Shown piece by piece: positions 1 to 11,971 of a DNA stretch of 64,000 nt (its first letter is position 1; each line of letters starts with the position of its first letter). This DNA is from Massospora cicadina (Eukaryota; Entomophthoromycota; Entomophthoromycetes; Entomophthorales; Entomophthoraceae): assembly GCA_022478985.1 (NCBI GenBank), contig JAKSZP010005583.1, positions 1-64,000 of the forward strand, read 5' to 3'. A program made the position numbers and the translations under genes. Below the pieces are notes generated by a model. It was given only the letters and a program-made list of their open reading frames with translations, searched no databases and was not told the origin of the DNA.

Positions 1-323
1 TGAAGCCTACTCCACCAATTTGGCTAAGAAAATTCTTGACCAGGTGGCCAACCAGAAGCGCCGGAGCAGGACTTCCATTGTTCACTGAAGGGGATTATGT
101 GCTATTCCATGACCAGAATGGATTTGGACAAAAGAATAAGCTCTCCGACATTTGGGTCAGCCCATTTGAGATTATTGAGAAGAATGGTATGGATGTCTAC
201 ACAATCAAGGAACCTGCTGGGGTCAGATTATCAACTGAGTCTATGCTAAGTTCCTTAGAGCGTATAAACAGTAAGATTCTATTGTCCAGTCAAAGGGGGG
301 GTGATTTCAGGAAGTTGATATAA
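1..323 (+). pseudogene. Ty3/Gypsy integrase C-terminal end (Gypsy-0)
   Basis: Tail of a Ty3/Gypsy pol polyprotein; the rest lies left of the window. The best frame carries a short basic segment followed by FTEGDYVLFHDQNGFG and KLSDIWVSPFEIIEKNGMD. This is the SH3-like C-terminal integrase domain that contacts DNA during insertion. The same block recurs in Gypsy-1 near 11,760-11,900 and in Gypsy-3 near 27,310-27,540. The first 60 bases read in a different frame, so a frameshift precedes the domain. A purine run (290-301) and an LTR start directly follow, as expected for the 3' end of such an element. The frame's stop lies inside the LTR. The domain assignment is by recognition of the family pattern. 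Confidence 0.8.
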
Positions 324-790
324 CTGGATGATATGCCACCCATATTGGTGGATCACAGGGGAATCGAGATAAGTCTCAAGATTTATGAAAAGGGGATACA
401 CGAATTATAATTGAGAAAAATGAGAACATTCGGCAAATTGAGATGAATCATGCCAAGATTTGATATGAATGAGAGCAACTCGAAAAAGGAAGAAGAATAG
501 AAGATTACCAAGCCAAGGATGCATCCAGCTGGGGAATAGAGGTATAAAGAGACTGATGGAAGATTATAAGGATAGGCTTTTATGAGGAAAGAGAAGCGCA
601 GAACGGTCTGTGAGACATCTAAAAGTAAAGAAAGAAATAAGGGCAATAGCTCCATATATTTTATTTAGTTTTATTTTAAGCATTGACAATTCTCATATTG
701 TTTGATTGGGTTGCTCAGTGGCTATACCCTGTGCAATTCCAACTTGGTGACAGCAGACCCAAACGCCGAAGATTTAACACATGGCTTGCA
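302..790 (+). repeat. 3' LTR of Gypsy-0 (LTR family F1)
   Basis: Starts with TG straight after a G-rich polypurine tract (290-301). It aligns with the Gypsy-1 LTRs at 5,464 and 11,972: each has a start like TGATTTC...ATATAACTGGATGAT and, further in, a block TTGCTCAGTGGCT..CCCTGTGC (near 710-735; matched at 5,880-5,910). The right end is unclear because ORF1-only element H1 lies next to it. Divergence from the Gypsy-1 LTRs is high, so this is an old copy. Confidence 0.65.
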
Positions 791-859
791 CCAAAAGCGA
801 GCTCCTCAATTTTATACTTAGTATCTTCTTCAAAACCATGAGAAATATTTAGGATAGGG

Positions 860-2265
860 ATGCCCTCAACAAGGAGCTCCATCACCGCATGAAGTTGCTG
901 GCGAAGTATGTTGTTGGCAGAGGCAGCACATCCTTAACTGCCATTTTGTTAATACTTTTATAAATTTGGAAACCGTTTTGAGGAAAACAGCAGGGCTTTT
1001 ATCCAGGAGGTTCAACAAAAAATTCACCCAAAGCAAAATCTGGCTTGACATGGTACAGCCATTCATTCTCATCAATCCATTTGAGAGCAATAAATGGATT
1101 GGATTCAGCCAGCACTGGGCCAGCCACCAGAATTGGAGCAGTGGCAGAAGCTGATTGGCCACGTGCCATTGACCATGGCAGCTCAGCTGAAACTGAGTCA
1201 GCCATCAACTCAGGATTCAATAATCTGGTTAAACTATTAGAATTTTTTAAATTTTTACTTTTTGATTGGTGCCATCTTAGAAGCAGCTCCAGAATTTGCT
1301 GAGATTGGGGGCAGGAGGATTGAGCCCCATAAAAAAATTGAGCTGAACCAGCTGTCAACCCAACGCCGGAGGGAGGAGCAGCATAAGTGGCAGAGGCGGA
1401 AGCCATAGGGCACTTGTGCTTTGAGCAATCAAGCGTGAAGCACAAGGGGCAAATGGCGTGGCTGTTCTCAATGTGTGCCCAGAATGGGTGATCAGGGGCA
1501 GATCTGATCACTGTGCGATGGGAATTGCAAGGTGAGTGTCATTATGAAAATGGGCAGATTGTTGCAAAGGCATGCAGCCCTGCCAAACAATCTGCTCCAT
1601 TTGGAACTACAAATTGCAACATGGAGTCTGTTCTTAAATGGCCAAACCCTCCATGAGCTCATGATGGAGGTGTTCAGGGGAGAGGTAGGAAGTCAACCCA
1701 GAGAACTGGACCACCAAAGTGGCCTCATCAAGGAGTCAGGTTCATATGGTTGGGTTAGAAATTTTTTTTATAATTAATTTCAGCTTAGATGTGCATTTGC
1801 ATCAACCTTGGAATGAAATCTGATGTTGAAAAACCTCTTAAAGAGGTGGAAATCAATGAAGCTGGTAGGCTTAAACACAACTGTGGCCATCTTGATGATG
1901 GCCGCGCTTGCATATGGGAAAAGGTTCCCATATTTGACCCAGAGGCTGTAAAGTAAATTGCTCCCTGGGAGCACCAAAGGGCTCCAGAGCAAAACCAGGG
2001 AACTTGCAAGATGATGGACCAAGTCCTGAAGGGGGAATAACGCCCAGTAGCGTTAGGGGACTAGTAGAGCCAGATTTAGTCACTTTGGCAGTGGCCAAAA
2101 GACGCCAGATGGTGGCGCACCACCACCCCAAGCTGTGGAAGGAGGTGTTGATGGCATCGACATTGGTAAGCTTTGGATTGATCAAGCAGTCATTTTTTGT
2201 ATTTTTTAAAATAATCCAAATTTTACTTCAATTTAGCTACTAAAGTGAAAGAGAGAATTCGATAT
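860..2265 (-). pseudogene. ORF1-only retroposon copy H1
   Basis: Minus-strand member of a family seen at least nine times here. Reading from right to left: an N-terminal block WVKYGNLFPYASAAIIKMA...FIDFHLFKRFFNIRF (1,790-1,960), then, after frame changes, PFWAHIENSHAICPLC with a zinc-knuckle-like motif at 1,410-1,451. That knuckle is CX2CX4CX4C: the usual His is Cys. A C-terminal region rich in Ser and Ala follows. The protein resembles LINE ORF1, an RNA-binding chaperone in the retrotransposition particle, but no endonuclease or reverse transcriptase follows it. I could not fix the exact ends or a target-site duplication. The reading frame is broken at least three times. Confidence 0.7.
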
Positions 2266-2472
2266 TCTTGGATCCTCAGTGTTTAAAAGATTGTAATCAT
2301 TCCCAAAGCTTCTCAAATATGTCCACCTTGTTTGGAGTCATCCTTGTGAATATAATTAAACTTGAGTCAAGTAAATAATCTTGGTGGACAACAGGGATTT
2401 AACCAGTTGAAGTATTCTAAGTAAAAGATCCTTCTTTTACTTCAATCGTATTTTGATTAATCCAATTTTTAA
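2266..2472. other. Short spacer between H1 and H2, no gene seen
   Basis: AT-rich sequence between the diverging 5' ends of H1 (-) and H2 (+). It holds a 9-bp perfect inverted repeat with a 4-base loop at 2,420-2,441 and a looser inverted pair (GTCCACCTTG near 2,330; its complement near 2,380). Nothing coding is recognisable. It could be old insertion-site sequence. Confidence 0.4.
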
Positions 2473-4267
2473 AAGTTCTCTTTAAAAATATAACCAATTT
2501 TTTGAGCCATTATGATCCAATTGGTCAAATTTGATGCCCACTCCACCTATAGGGGTGATTGCACGCCGCCTCCTGTGTTTTTCAGCCGCAGACAAAGTGC
2601 ACTTGGGCTGGCTATGCTAGTTTATCCTAATCCCACTGGTCATTTTGTTTCCCCTGGGATCTTGCTCAACACCTTGCGCTCTCCTATATAGTACTGAGAA
2701 GACCCCTGGTGGTCCCCAGAGCAATCTGCACTTTGGCCTTTGGTTTGAGTGTGGGAACCTCTTCCATTGTAAAAGTGCCGCCATTATCAAGATGGCTCAG
2801 GAAGACTTTGAACCCGCAGTTATCAATTTTCGCCCCTTTAAAGGTTATTTTGATCTGAGTTTCCCTAGTGAATTCCAAACCATGGCCTCAGAAATGGATC
2901 CATTTATTTCTAAAATTACATCTATCCTAACTACCTGTACTCAGTTGCCAGCAGATGCCAAGCTGGTGGTTCAGTTTGCCAGGAATCCTAGCCATCTCTC
3001 CCCCACCATCTACGCCAAAAGCTCATGGAGGGATTGACTGCCTATGGCGCTGATCCCATACTCCAGTTTGTGGTTGCAAATGAGGCCAGTTATCTTTCAG
3101 GGCCTCACGCATTTGCTACCATCTATTCTTTCCATCTGGACCCCCACCTTGCCATTCCTCCCTCCTGTACCATTTTCCGCTCTGCCCAGACCACCCATTC
3201 TAGGCACATCAAAAAATGGATGTTCATTTTGCCCAAATGCTTCAGACTTGATCACTTGAAGCGAAAGTTCTTAACCCTGCCTTCATGGCAACTTCCAAGC
3301 TCCTCCCTCCAGTGTGGCCCCACCACTGAATACACATTAGGATATGTGATGTTCAATCCTCCCTCCCCTTCCCACACACGCTGCGGCCTCAGTTTCCATT
3401 GATCTGACCTATAAAACTCATATAAATAAGACAGTATCAGATGAGGTTGTGGCTCAACCCTTGATTAACCAGCCTTAACAGAAGGTTTGTTTACTCACTG
3501 CTTCTGGCCCGAGCCAATCAGCTCCAGTTTCTGGCCTGAGCTGTACCATCTCAAAACTTTTTTAAAGCTAATAAATGGGTGGATGATGCTGAGGTGACAA
3601 TTTTAGTGACCCTAATTTCTATTAGCCTGAATTTTTTAACTTACCTGATTTGACTCCTCACCACCACTTCCATCCTCATGATGGTTTTTCATTTAAAAGG
3701 TGTTAAATAGGATGGCTTTTGTGCATCTTCTGCACCGCTTTGTTCCTTACCACTAAGTCCTCCACGAGGCTATGGAGCCATTAATCCACGGTATTCTTGT
3801 CTAAACTTTCCACCCAACTTCCCTGATGAAGCACAAGAGCTAATTGTAATATAGATTTTGCTGCAGGCCGTACATGCATTGATGCTGCAAACCTCTTGCT
3901 TTTTAACCATATTATAAACTATCTAAAGATTAAAGATTTTTGTATGTCATAATTAATCAGGCACGCAGAATTCCAGCTTGCCAAGTATTACAAGGCTATG
4001 CATACTGCTGGCCTCATCAATGAGGAAAATCCTCACCTTGACAGCCTTCAACCCCACGCAATTCTGTCCTCTCTCTAATGTGTCCTCCAATTCGCGGTGG
4101 ATTAAGATTCCCTGGTCCCCATTCCCTAACTGATATAGCGTCTTAGGCTACTAGTCGAGGTGCCATGTTAAAATTATTTTGCTAAAGATAATCCCTTTTT
4201 GGCTTACCTCAAAAATAAAGATGTGTAGATGTCAGCCTTTTTTGGATTGTCTCATTAGTGCTAAAAT
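2473..4267 (+). pseudogene. ORF1-only retroposon copy H2
   Basis: Same family as H1, on the plus strand. Blocks in order: FECGNLFHCKSAAIIKMAQEDF and the GYFDLSF core (2,740-2,870); KLVVQFARNPSH..EGLTAYGADPILQFVV, the RRM-like segment (2,960-3,080); KCFRLDHLKRKF, a decayed zinc knuckle (3,235-3,275); then, after a long degenerate stretch, a C-terminal AMHTAGLINEENP block (3,990-4,050). The 3' end (about 4,190-4,267) aligns with fragment H3 and ends in a GTGCTAAAA-like tail, related to tail B of LINE-B rather than tail A. Several stops and frame changes make it a pseudogene. The 5' boundary is inferred from element length. Confidence 0.7.
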
Positions 4268-4682
4268 TTATTTAAAGTAAGTGACGATAAAAAGGAGTCC
4301 CTCTGAGTACACGCTCTGTGTTGTCATGATTCAGTAAGCAATTTATATGGGTTTATACAGAAAAAGACAAGTTGTTATGCAGCTTTAATCAAGATTTTTC
4401 CATGCTTAGTGCAACAAAGGAGTCAGAAGAAAGCTAATTACATTTTGTTCGTTATTTGTATTCTAAATCATAAAGGCCTGGAAACATAAACTTACCAGGG
4501 AATTTTTTGTTAGGTTTCATATTCAGGATAGTGTGTTCCAAGAGGAACCGGTATTTGACTTCAGGGGCCTCAACAGCCACAACAACAGGCACAGACTACT
4601 AAGCGACACCCTATCAGCGAGAGTTAAGTTATGAAAATGAGGAAAGGGGTTTTAACTTTTATGAATAAGTGAGAGTGCAAGC
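4268..4682. other. Unassigned sequence left of LINE-D
   Basis: No reading frame I recognise. A stretch near 4,545-4,640 looks weakly coding (rich in Gln, Asn and Arg codons) but matches no family I know. It may be decayed gag or old target sequence. Confidence 0.3.
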
Positions 4683-5463
4683 CGGCAGCTGGACCTGTCT
4701 GTCACTTGGGTGTATGATTAGAGACAGTGGGATATGCCAATGCCATGATGGAAAATCAACTCCTAGATAAAATAACAAACCTTATTGCCTCCTTGAATGG
4801 AAATCAAACAGGTTTTACTGGACGAGTTGTAGTAGCCAATTCCATGATACTATCAATCATATGGTTTATGGCTCATGAAATTGCTTTTTAGCCATCCTTT
4901 TTTAACACATTATATGCCTTAATACAGGGATGGCTTTAGTCTGACCATAAAGCCCCTGTACGCCTTGAAACTTTATTTGGCCCTAAGAGGGATGGAGGTA
5001 TGGAGGTATGGGGCTAACTAATATATGTAGAGCAAGTGACCCATATACTAGGACACTGGATAGCTCAGGTGACTAGTCCAGACCTTCCAGACATACATTG
5101 GGCTAGAGCAGCAAGATCTAACTTTGCACAAGTGCTCCGATTAAGAAATCAGATCATCCAAACTCCTTAATTAAGTATTTAGCATCTCACCCAACTTCTA
5201 CAGGACCACATGGCACTTCAGTACACTGTAAACTAATACTATAGCCTTGAGAAGAGCAGAGTGGAAGATCCAAATAAGCTTCCAGACTAGTCATCGAGGT
5301 CACCAAAGGCTAACTCACATACAAGAAGGTAATGCCATGTAATAAAAGACAACATAATAAAGCAAAACCCTAGCACCATAGCCAGGATTGATTACCTGGA
5401 TCAAATGGATATACCATACAGCCTGAAGACCCAAAGAATGGTTTGCAAATACACACACAACGC
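4683..5463 (+). pseudogene. LINE-D: decayed 3' part of a LINE-A-type ORF2
   Basis: Aligns along its length with LINE-A 21,690-22,470, the region after the reverse transcriptase palm. Shared landmarks: the HLGVW-like start (cacttgggtgtatg / catctgggcgtgtgg), the segment with the TGR-V-ANS-L pattern, the -LYAL-QGWL- pattern, the TGGCCCT glycine-rich block and the final GATTACCTGGA...ATGGATAT stretch. Stops interrupt every frame. It is cut off at its right end by the Gypsy-1 LTR that begins at 5,464, so Gypsy-1 inserted into it. The continuation is not visible right of Gypsy-1, probably because H4 and later rearrangement removed or displaced it. Confidence 0.75.
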
Positions 5464-6692
5464 TGTCACGATTTTAATATGACTGGATGATAAGCCCTAA
5501 GACATTATGGCAGAATGGATAAATCTGCTGAGTTTGATACGAGCTATGATTATTCAAGTGCCTTAAGATGGAGTGATATTGGGTTGTTGGGAAATCGCCT
5601 CAAATCAGGTGATCACTAAACTAATGAATGAAAAATTCCAGAACCAATGAGATATGGTGAATTGAATTGCTAAGCCAAGGAAGCAGTATAGTCTGAAGTT
5701 GCTGCGATATAGGTGAGATGTTTATGAAGAGAAGGTTTTAATAGTTTAGAGTGAGCGGAACAGTAAAAATTACTGTATTTATTATATTAAATAAAAAAGT
5801 GTTGTGAGAGCAAGTGTCCATACTATTAAATAGTTTATTCTGTTGTTTTGAAAGCAACGATCATCATAACATTGGTCCTATTGCTCAGTAGGCTGAACCC
5901 TGTGCCAAAACCCTTTGTTGGACATTTACCTTTGCAGCCCAAAAAAAGAATGTTTTAGGTCGAGTTCTGCCAAAAAAGGGAAATGCTGGCCATTTGCAAT
6001 TCCCTGATGACATTATGAGCGATTTTAATGAAAAGTCAAAGAGAATGGCCAAAAGACCCTGGCTGATCCTCAGTGGAACCCCATAAACCAGGGTACCGCA
6101 AGTTTGAAACCTGCATGGGCACTTTCTGTAAAAACAATTGATTGGATTTCACCAATCGCTTGATGGACTTTGGGGAACCAGCGGAAGGTAATCCCCCAAT
6201 CAGCACCAAGTCCTTCACCACACCTGTGCAGGGGCCACCCCTTTTATAGGCATGGCAGTGGGCCCCTGAGGTGAAATTTTTTTCAAATAGTGATTGGTTG
6301 GGGTACATCAAGACCTTGCCGCATGGGTATATTTTGCCTAAAAACCCCAACGTCCACTTTACCAAAATTAACTAACTCTCCCCATGATCTGATAGGAGAG
6401 TTTCACATATTTCCTAATTTGGAATGCATTGCAGCTATTCCAAAACTATCCCCAAATTCCTTATGACTTTTGAAATCAGTCTAATATTAATCAAAAAACA
6501 TCAGAAAGGATCACCTTTGGTTTAACACCCTGATCTCCTATTAAAATATATAACCCTAGTTTTTTTAGTATATTTTATTTAAATTTATGAAAATATTTTG
6601 TGGGATCCACCGCATAAGCACCAGTGAGCACCTCCAAGCTGGATTCCTACACCCTTATGGCTTATCTTAATGATTCTGCCAATTTTATAACA
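5464..6692 (+). repeat. 5' LTR of Gypsy-1 (F1), interrupted by F3
   Basis: Begins TGTCACGATTTTAATATGAC, and the 3' LTR begins TGTCAAGATTCTGATATGAC. It ends TTATAACA, one base before the primer-binding site. The 1.23-kb length is inflated by a reverse-oriented F3 LTR in its middle; the underlying F1 LTR is probably about 0.65 kb. A stretch ending TATTAAATAAAAAAGTG (about 5,780-5,805) recurs in other F1 copies. Confidence 0.8.
5950..6545 (-). repeat. Solo LTR of family F3 inside the Gypsy-1 LTR
   Basis: On the minus strand this region aligns with the repeat at 17,340-17,844 plus 23,169-23,250. Shared landmarks are TTTGGAATAGCT, AGGAAATATGTGAA, the promoter-like CCATGCCTATAAAAGGG (6,237-6,255 on the complement) and CAGGGTCTTTTGGC. 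Its right-hand end on the minus strand runs to AAACATT, where the F1 LTR resumes. No coding sequence. I call it a solo LTR because of the TATA box and lack of protein; exact ends and TSD are unresolved. Confidence 0.6.
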
Positions 6693-6693
6693 G

Positions 6694-6711
6694 TGGTGCT
6701 CACTACAGGGG
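6694..6711 (+). promoter_or_regulatory. Primer-binding site of Gypsy-1
   Basis: TGGTGCTCACTACAGGGG, one base after the LTR end. It begins with TGG, the complement of the CCA end of a tRNA. The same 16-base core occurs next to the LTRs of Gypsy-3 (32,538-32,553, minus), TRIM-2 (61,706, one mismatch) and TRIM-1 (50,492, two mismatches), so all four likely use the same tRNA primer. I cannot name the tRNA. Confidence 0.8.
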
Positions 6712-6750
6712 TCCCATTGATCAATCACAAAAACTGATAAAGTTCCTCAG

Positions 6751-7864
6751 TTGCTGGCCATGTCATATCAGGCTTGCTTTGGCAAGGAATCTTCCAAAGA
6801 CACTGCAACTCTTGAATACATGGAACTCAAGCTTGCCCTGGACGCTGTGCTTAAATGGAAGAAGAAGTTTCTGCAGGTGGTTTGTATTGATAAGCTGCCC
6901 CCGTTTGATCATGATGGGAATATCCATAGATTCTTTAAGCAATTGAGTTTGCAGTAGAAGGAGCTTCAGATTGGTGTAAAGCCAAATTATTAATATCCAC
7001 CCTGGATGTCAGAAGTTCTGAACAAGTTACTTGCTATCTTCTCAACAGTTCCATTACCTATCAAAAAGTAAAGGATACTGTGCTGTGGTTGTTTGGAGGA
7101 ACTTCAAAGATGGCGCAGTGGAAGGCCAAGTTCTTGACCATCAGTTTTCAGCACAATGAGACCCTCCTCACGTTTGTCAATCAATTTACAGCAGAAGCTT
7201 ATGAGTTAATTGGGGAAGGGACTTTAATCAAATCTGACACATGCATAGCATTGACCTCCGCTGTGAAACCATACCGTGAGCTTTTCAATGCCATGACTCC
7301 ATATTTAGAGGTTGATGTACCCTTGCTTAAAGTCATTCAAATTTTACGCTATCTATCCACAACCTTCCCTCTGCCCAATATAGAGCGGAAATCTATTGCC
7401 TCCGCTGCCAGCCTTTCTTATTCAAAGAATTTATTCCTCCCTGTTCAGCATCCATTTGGTAACCCTTGGCCTTATTATCACTACACGCCTTGCTTCCAAT
7501 CAAGTTGCCATCAGCAAAGCCTATCTTGATGAGCCTGTTTACGCTGCTTAACCCCAGTCCAATTTTTGGTGTGTCCCAACTTACAACAATCAAGGATTCA
7601 GGTCTTATGGGGTCAATTGTTTTTTGTGTGGTCGCTCTGGGAACCTGCCAGAATTTGTCTAAATTGTCAGGTCCATTACCTTCCGCAGAAGCAGTACAAT
7701 CAGGGAAAAGCCAGAGCAGAGTAGAGATGAGACTCTCTACCTCCGCTATTCTGACTCAAAACGTCCCACCTGAACTTATCCCCATATATTCAGCGGAATT
7801 TCCTCAGTATGATGACGCCTTTCTATATCAGCATCTGGTTGGAGGGGTGAATGTGCTGACATGA
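6751..7864 (+). pseudogene. Gypsy-1 gag
   Basis: Structural capsid/nucleocapsid protein. Seen in pieces: an N-terminal segment with KLPPFDHDGNIHRFFKQL (6,890-6,950), VEGASDWCKAKLLISTL in another frame (6,955-7,010), then a long intact block LWLFGGTSKMAQWKAKFLTI...AMTPYLEVDVPLLKVIQIL (7,083-7,360), which is the usual retrotransposon gag helical region. A zinc knuckle lies at 7,617-7,660, reading CFLCGRSGNLPEF: the third ligand, normally His, is Asn, and a one-base loss removes the last Cys. The gag-only LTR element at 44-47.8 kb has a related gag. Confidence 0.75.
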
Positions 7865-7989
7865 GCGCAATTCATGGACATGGTGGAAGCAGGCCCCCAG
7901 GAGCAACCAAAGCCTTATGCTTGTCAAATGTTTGACCAACTTTTTACAAAGATGAACCAGATCCATTTGCTGATGCGCTTAGCTTAAAT

Positions 7990-9447
7990 GGGGTAAATGC
8001 GGCCCTCCCTGTGGACACTTTTGTTAAAAAGTACCCTAAAGTTGGGGAGGGTATTATGGGCTTCATAGGGAAACGAGATCCAATAAATGTCCACGCTTAA
8101 AACAATCAGAATGCATCCTACTCTGAGTGTACTTACTATGACACTGTCAGCAAAAACTTGAGTCCATGCAACAATTGATACAGGTGCCCTAATCAACATA
8201 GTGTCCACAAAGTTGGTGGTGAAGTTGGCATTAAAGCCTGATGTAGAGCATCATATGGTGTCTGATACTGCAGGCGCGGAAAGCATAGTCTCTGAAGGAG
8301 CGTACAGCGCGCTACCCTTGCAGTTTGGGTCAATTGTCACTTTAGCCCCAGCTATAGTGCTACCTAACAATAACTATGACCTGTTAATATAAACCTCTTT
8401 TATGCGCTACTTTAAGGACGTTGTTGAAATGACAGTAGAGACCTTTGAAATTCTGGGGCAGCAGATCCCAAGTTACTTCTACTCCAGAGGAGTGCCAAAG
8501 GATCCAGTGAACATGGGACATATCAACCTTGCCTATAGTGATGAGGTGATTCTGGTTACTATCATTAGCTAAAGGGCAAGACTCAGGACCTCCCCCAGCA
8601 GGTATATGAATATCAAGGGCTGCCGCTCAGAGCTGCTGGATCTATATCCATTCCCTCCAGACACCAAGTAATAGTTAACACCGTGTTAGAGATGTAATTG
8701 CAAGCTGGGCTTTATGGGGAGATCATCAGGCCTTATCAGCAGTCATGGTTTGAGCCCCGCGTGGCTCCAGGCATTATTCTCTCAGATCATGGTGAGATCA
8801 AGGTTTTTTTGGTGAAGCTAAGGCACAAACCAATACCAAACCGCCAAAACCAAATTGTGGCGTTTTTACATTTGACCCATTGGAGGAGGTCCTCCAGGTT
8901 AACGAGTTTGGGTCGCAGGATGAATTTGGTCTACTATTCAAACCACAGCTCAGCATAATGGCGGTGAAATGGCGTAAACTTAGTTGGGTTCTTGGAAGAA
9001 CAAAAAGTTCAGGCAATAGCTTTATTTCAAAAATATAAGGAGATTTTTGCCATCAACAATTTTATCTAGGATGTGCACTGGGGGTGGTTCATCAAGTGTA
9101 TTCTGAAGATCATCCCCTCATAAGGTCTTGGCCAATCCATCGGTCTATGGAAGCTGAGGAATAGTAACTGAAGAAGTCAAAAAGCTGCTCAAACAAGGGA
9201 TGCTCAAACCATCAAAGAGTCCATAGGCTTTGCACATTCTTATTGTCAAAAGAAGGATGGCACCAACTGGTTAGTAAAAGTCTACTGGAAGCTCAACAGC
9301 ATTACCAAAAAGGGCTCATACTTTTTGCACAAATTGACAATGCCTTGGTTCAGTTGGGAGGAGCTTATTACTTCTCAGCGATGGACTTGATATTGGTTAC
9401 TGGAAAATTGAGTTGCCCACGGCAGAAAAGGAGAATTATGCCATGAT
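7990..9447 (+). pseudogene. Gypsy-1 protease and first half of reverse transcriptase
   Basis: An aspartic protease core is visible at about 8,165-8,395: ATIDTGALINIVSTKLV (catalytic DTG triad) and a distal NNNYDLL..TSFMRYF block, about where retropepsins carry the second conserved patch. A linker with EPRVAPGII (8,750-8,790) is matched in Gypsy-3 near 30,190. Reverse transcriptase begins near 9,140 (VKKLLKQGMLKPS), then AHSYCQKKDG, QLGGAYYFSAMDL (9,350-9,395, which carries the first catalytic Asp) and IELPTAEKENYAMM, where H3 interrupts it. Several stops and frameshifts are present. Gene order protease then RT is standard for Ty3/Gypsy. Confidence 0.78.
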
Positions 9448-9791
9448 GTGTGCCGGCTCTCATCATTTTTGCTGAGCATCAACTTGCTCAGTACGTTGAG
9501 GCGATGGACACTGCCGGCCTCATTAACGAAGAAAACCCCCAACTATACCTCCTTATGCCCCATGTCGCTGATGCTCCCACCCCAATGCTTTCCGCCATAA
9601 TGAGCCAGCTAAAGCGGGCACTGAGAAAAAGTTTCCCAAAGCCTCCTCGCCATCTGATATGGCTTCCTAGTCTGATAACCTAGGGGCTATATTAAGAATT
9701 TTTTAATTTATGATGATCCCTTTGTTTGCCCATTTGCGAATAAAGATGCGTCGCGGCTCCCCCTTTTGGGTTAGGCACCACTGGTACTAAA
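9448..9791 (+). mobile_element. H3: 5'-truncated ORF1-only retroposon in Gypsy-1 RT
   Basis: Splits the reverse transcriptase between ENYAMM and KYAIITSKGIFH. Flanking 14-bp direct repeats AATTATGCCATGAT (9,434-9,447) and AAATATGCCATAAT (9,792-9,805) differ at two positions and look like a target-site duplication. The insert encodes only the family's C-terminal block (AEHQLAQYVEAMDTAGLINEENP and ADAPTPMLSAIMSQL), then an untranslated stretch and a tail TTAGGCACCACTGGTACTAA plus A-run. That tail resembles the LINE-B/SINE-1 tail (tail B). Severe 5' truncation is typical of LINE-type retroposition. Confidence 0.85.
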
Positions 9792-11945
9792 AAATATGCC
9801 ATAATCACATCCAAAGGCATTTTCCACTCAACCCATATGCCCCAAGGGCTGTGTAACGCCCCAGATACGTTCCAACGAGCCATGGACACTAACCTTGGTG
9901 ACCTGAAGCTTTCATGTGTTCTTGTATACCTTGATGATATCAATGTTTATTAAACCTTTTCTGAGCACCTTGATAATCTAGAAGCAGTATTCCTCTGGCT
10001 CACTGATGCAAGCATCAAACTTAAGCCTCAAAAATGTAACTTCTTCAAAGATCAGTTGTAATATCTGAGGTTTGTGGTAGACTCCAAAGGCCTGAAACCA
10101 CAGCCAGCCAAGGTAAAGGTCATCCAAGAAATTACTACACCTAATAGTAATTGTGACAAACAGGTATTTTGGGAATATCCAGTTACTACTGACACTTAAT
10201 CCCAACTTCAGCTGTATTGGGGGTCCATTTTTGAGTTATTAAAGAAGAATGCTGTGTTTGAATGGATGCAACGTTGACAATATTCCTTTAATACACTTCA
10301 GACAGCGCTGATCAGTGCTCTAGTGTTATGCTATCGAAAATTTAATAGGGAGTTTAATGTTCATGTGGATGCATCTCTTTCCGCTGTTGGGGTGGTCCTA
10401 TCTTAGAAAGATGACAAGGGAGAGGAGCACCCTGTTGCATACTGCAGTCAAAATCTGAACTGCCATTAGCGTAATTATACTGTGACTGAGTGGGAGTGAT
10501 TAGTTGTGATCTATGCATATTTTAAATTTAGAGTTTACTTGAATGGGGTAAAGTTTAAAGTCATATAAGATCGCATGTTGTTACGTTGGTTGCAGAACCT
10601 TAGAGCCTGAAGGATATTTAGCTCGATGGGCTCTTAAGCTGAAGGCTAATGACTTCGAGATCCTTCACTTCCCAGGAGTTAAGCATCAGAACGCCAACTG
10701 TTTATCTCAATTGCCGACCATTGCTGCGATGGAGGATCTCAGCGATGTGAAGTATGAGAAGATTTTCAGAAGAAAATATGGCTACAAACCACCCTTAGTG
10801 ATCAAAGCATTAAACAAGATGTGAGCAAATACCGTCCAATGGAAGGGGGAACTGTACAAGCAGATCAGCGATTCTACAGTGAATTTTCCGCAACCTTCAG
10901 CACGGCCTGGGATTATTATGAGCGTCCACAAGGCAGTCAGACATGGTGATTTTAGCAAGACAATAGAGCTGTTGCGCCCTCAGTACTATCAGGAAAGTAT
11001 GAACTTTGATATGCTTAAAACCATTTCCTGTTGCCACCAGTGCCAAGTGAAAAGCCATTCCGCCAGAAGACCTCATAACAGTTAGTGAAACCTTATTTGC
11101 TTGGCATAAAGTTTCCCTTGATGTCGTTGGGCCAATGCCAATGGGATACAGCCAGTGTAAATACATTCTGGTTGCTATCGACCACTTAACTAGGTGGGTT
11201 GAAGTGCAGGCAATATGGGATTTGGGGGCAGTAACAGTGGCCAAGTTCGTAATGGAATGTATTATCCAGCAACATGGATGTCCCCAGATTATTCTTACTG
11301 ATAATAAAACTAATTTCACCTCACACATCCTCCCTAGATTGAATGAGCTCATGGGCATCCACGGGGTTCTGATGACCCTATATCATCCTGAGTCCAACGG
11401 AATGGTCAAATGGGTTAATGGGACCCTGGTGAACATCCTTAGGAAGCTGGTAACTGATAGAACTTCTGATTGATTCCATCCTGTCTACTGCTGTCTTTTC
11501 TTACAATAACAGCTACCATTCTGATACAGGGAAAGCCCCTTCCAACTATCATATGGACAGCACCCCGCCCTTCCAGCATTGCTCTATTCGTGCATAGAAG
11601 ATACTCAGCGGAATGGATCCTCACTGTTACTTGAAAAATTTAGCCAACACGTGATCAAGTTGCATCTAGAAGTGTACCTATTCAGAATGGCCAAGAAGAT
11701 TATAAATTGGGCCACCAAACAGGTATGACTTAGCAGGTTGACCCAATTCCAAGAAGATGAGATGGTTTTGTTCCACGATCAGCACAGATTTAGGTGGAAA
11801 CACATGCTGGCCAACATCTAGGTTGGTTCATTTGAAATAATTGAGAAAACCGGTGTCAATAAATACATAATCAAAGACCCATCAAGTGGTCAAATCATTA
11901 ATCTCATACATGCAAAGTTTCTACAAGTGTATAAACAGTAGGAGG
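9792..11945 (+). pseudogene. Gypsy-1 RT palm, RNase H and integrase
   Basis: After H3 the RT resumes: PQGLCNAPDTFQRAMD and VLVYLDDINVY, whose YLDD box holds the catalytic Asp pair (about 9,840-9,955). RNase H: NVHVDASLSAVGVVLS and RNYTVTEWE (10,360-10,500), with a late conserved block HFPGVKHQNANCLSQL (10,670-10,715). Integrase: HHCC zinc domain VHKAVRHG...CCHQCQ (10,920-11,045), core with AIDHLTRW and LTDNKTNF (11,175-11,320), then ESNGMVKWVNGTL (11,390-11,430). Family members normally have Glu-Arg at the KW position, so the catalytic Glu appears replaced by Lys. The C-terminal FEIIEK domain follows at 11,830. Stops occur throughout. Confidence 0.85.
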
Positions 11946-11971
11946 CTTATTTTCCAGTCAAGTTAGGGTAA

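Noticed and set aside
6060..6125. tRNA-like pair of boxes (CTCAGTGG and AGTTTGAAACC) on the plus strand
   Set aside because: It lies within the F3 repeat on the opposite strand, the second F3 copy does not keep the boxes, and no tail or TSD is present.
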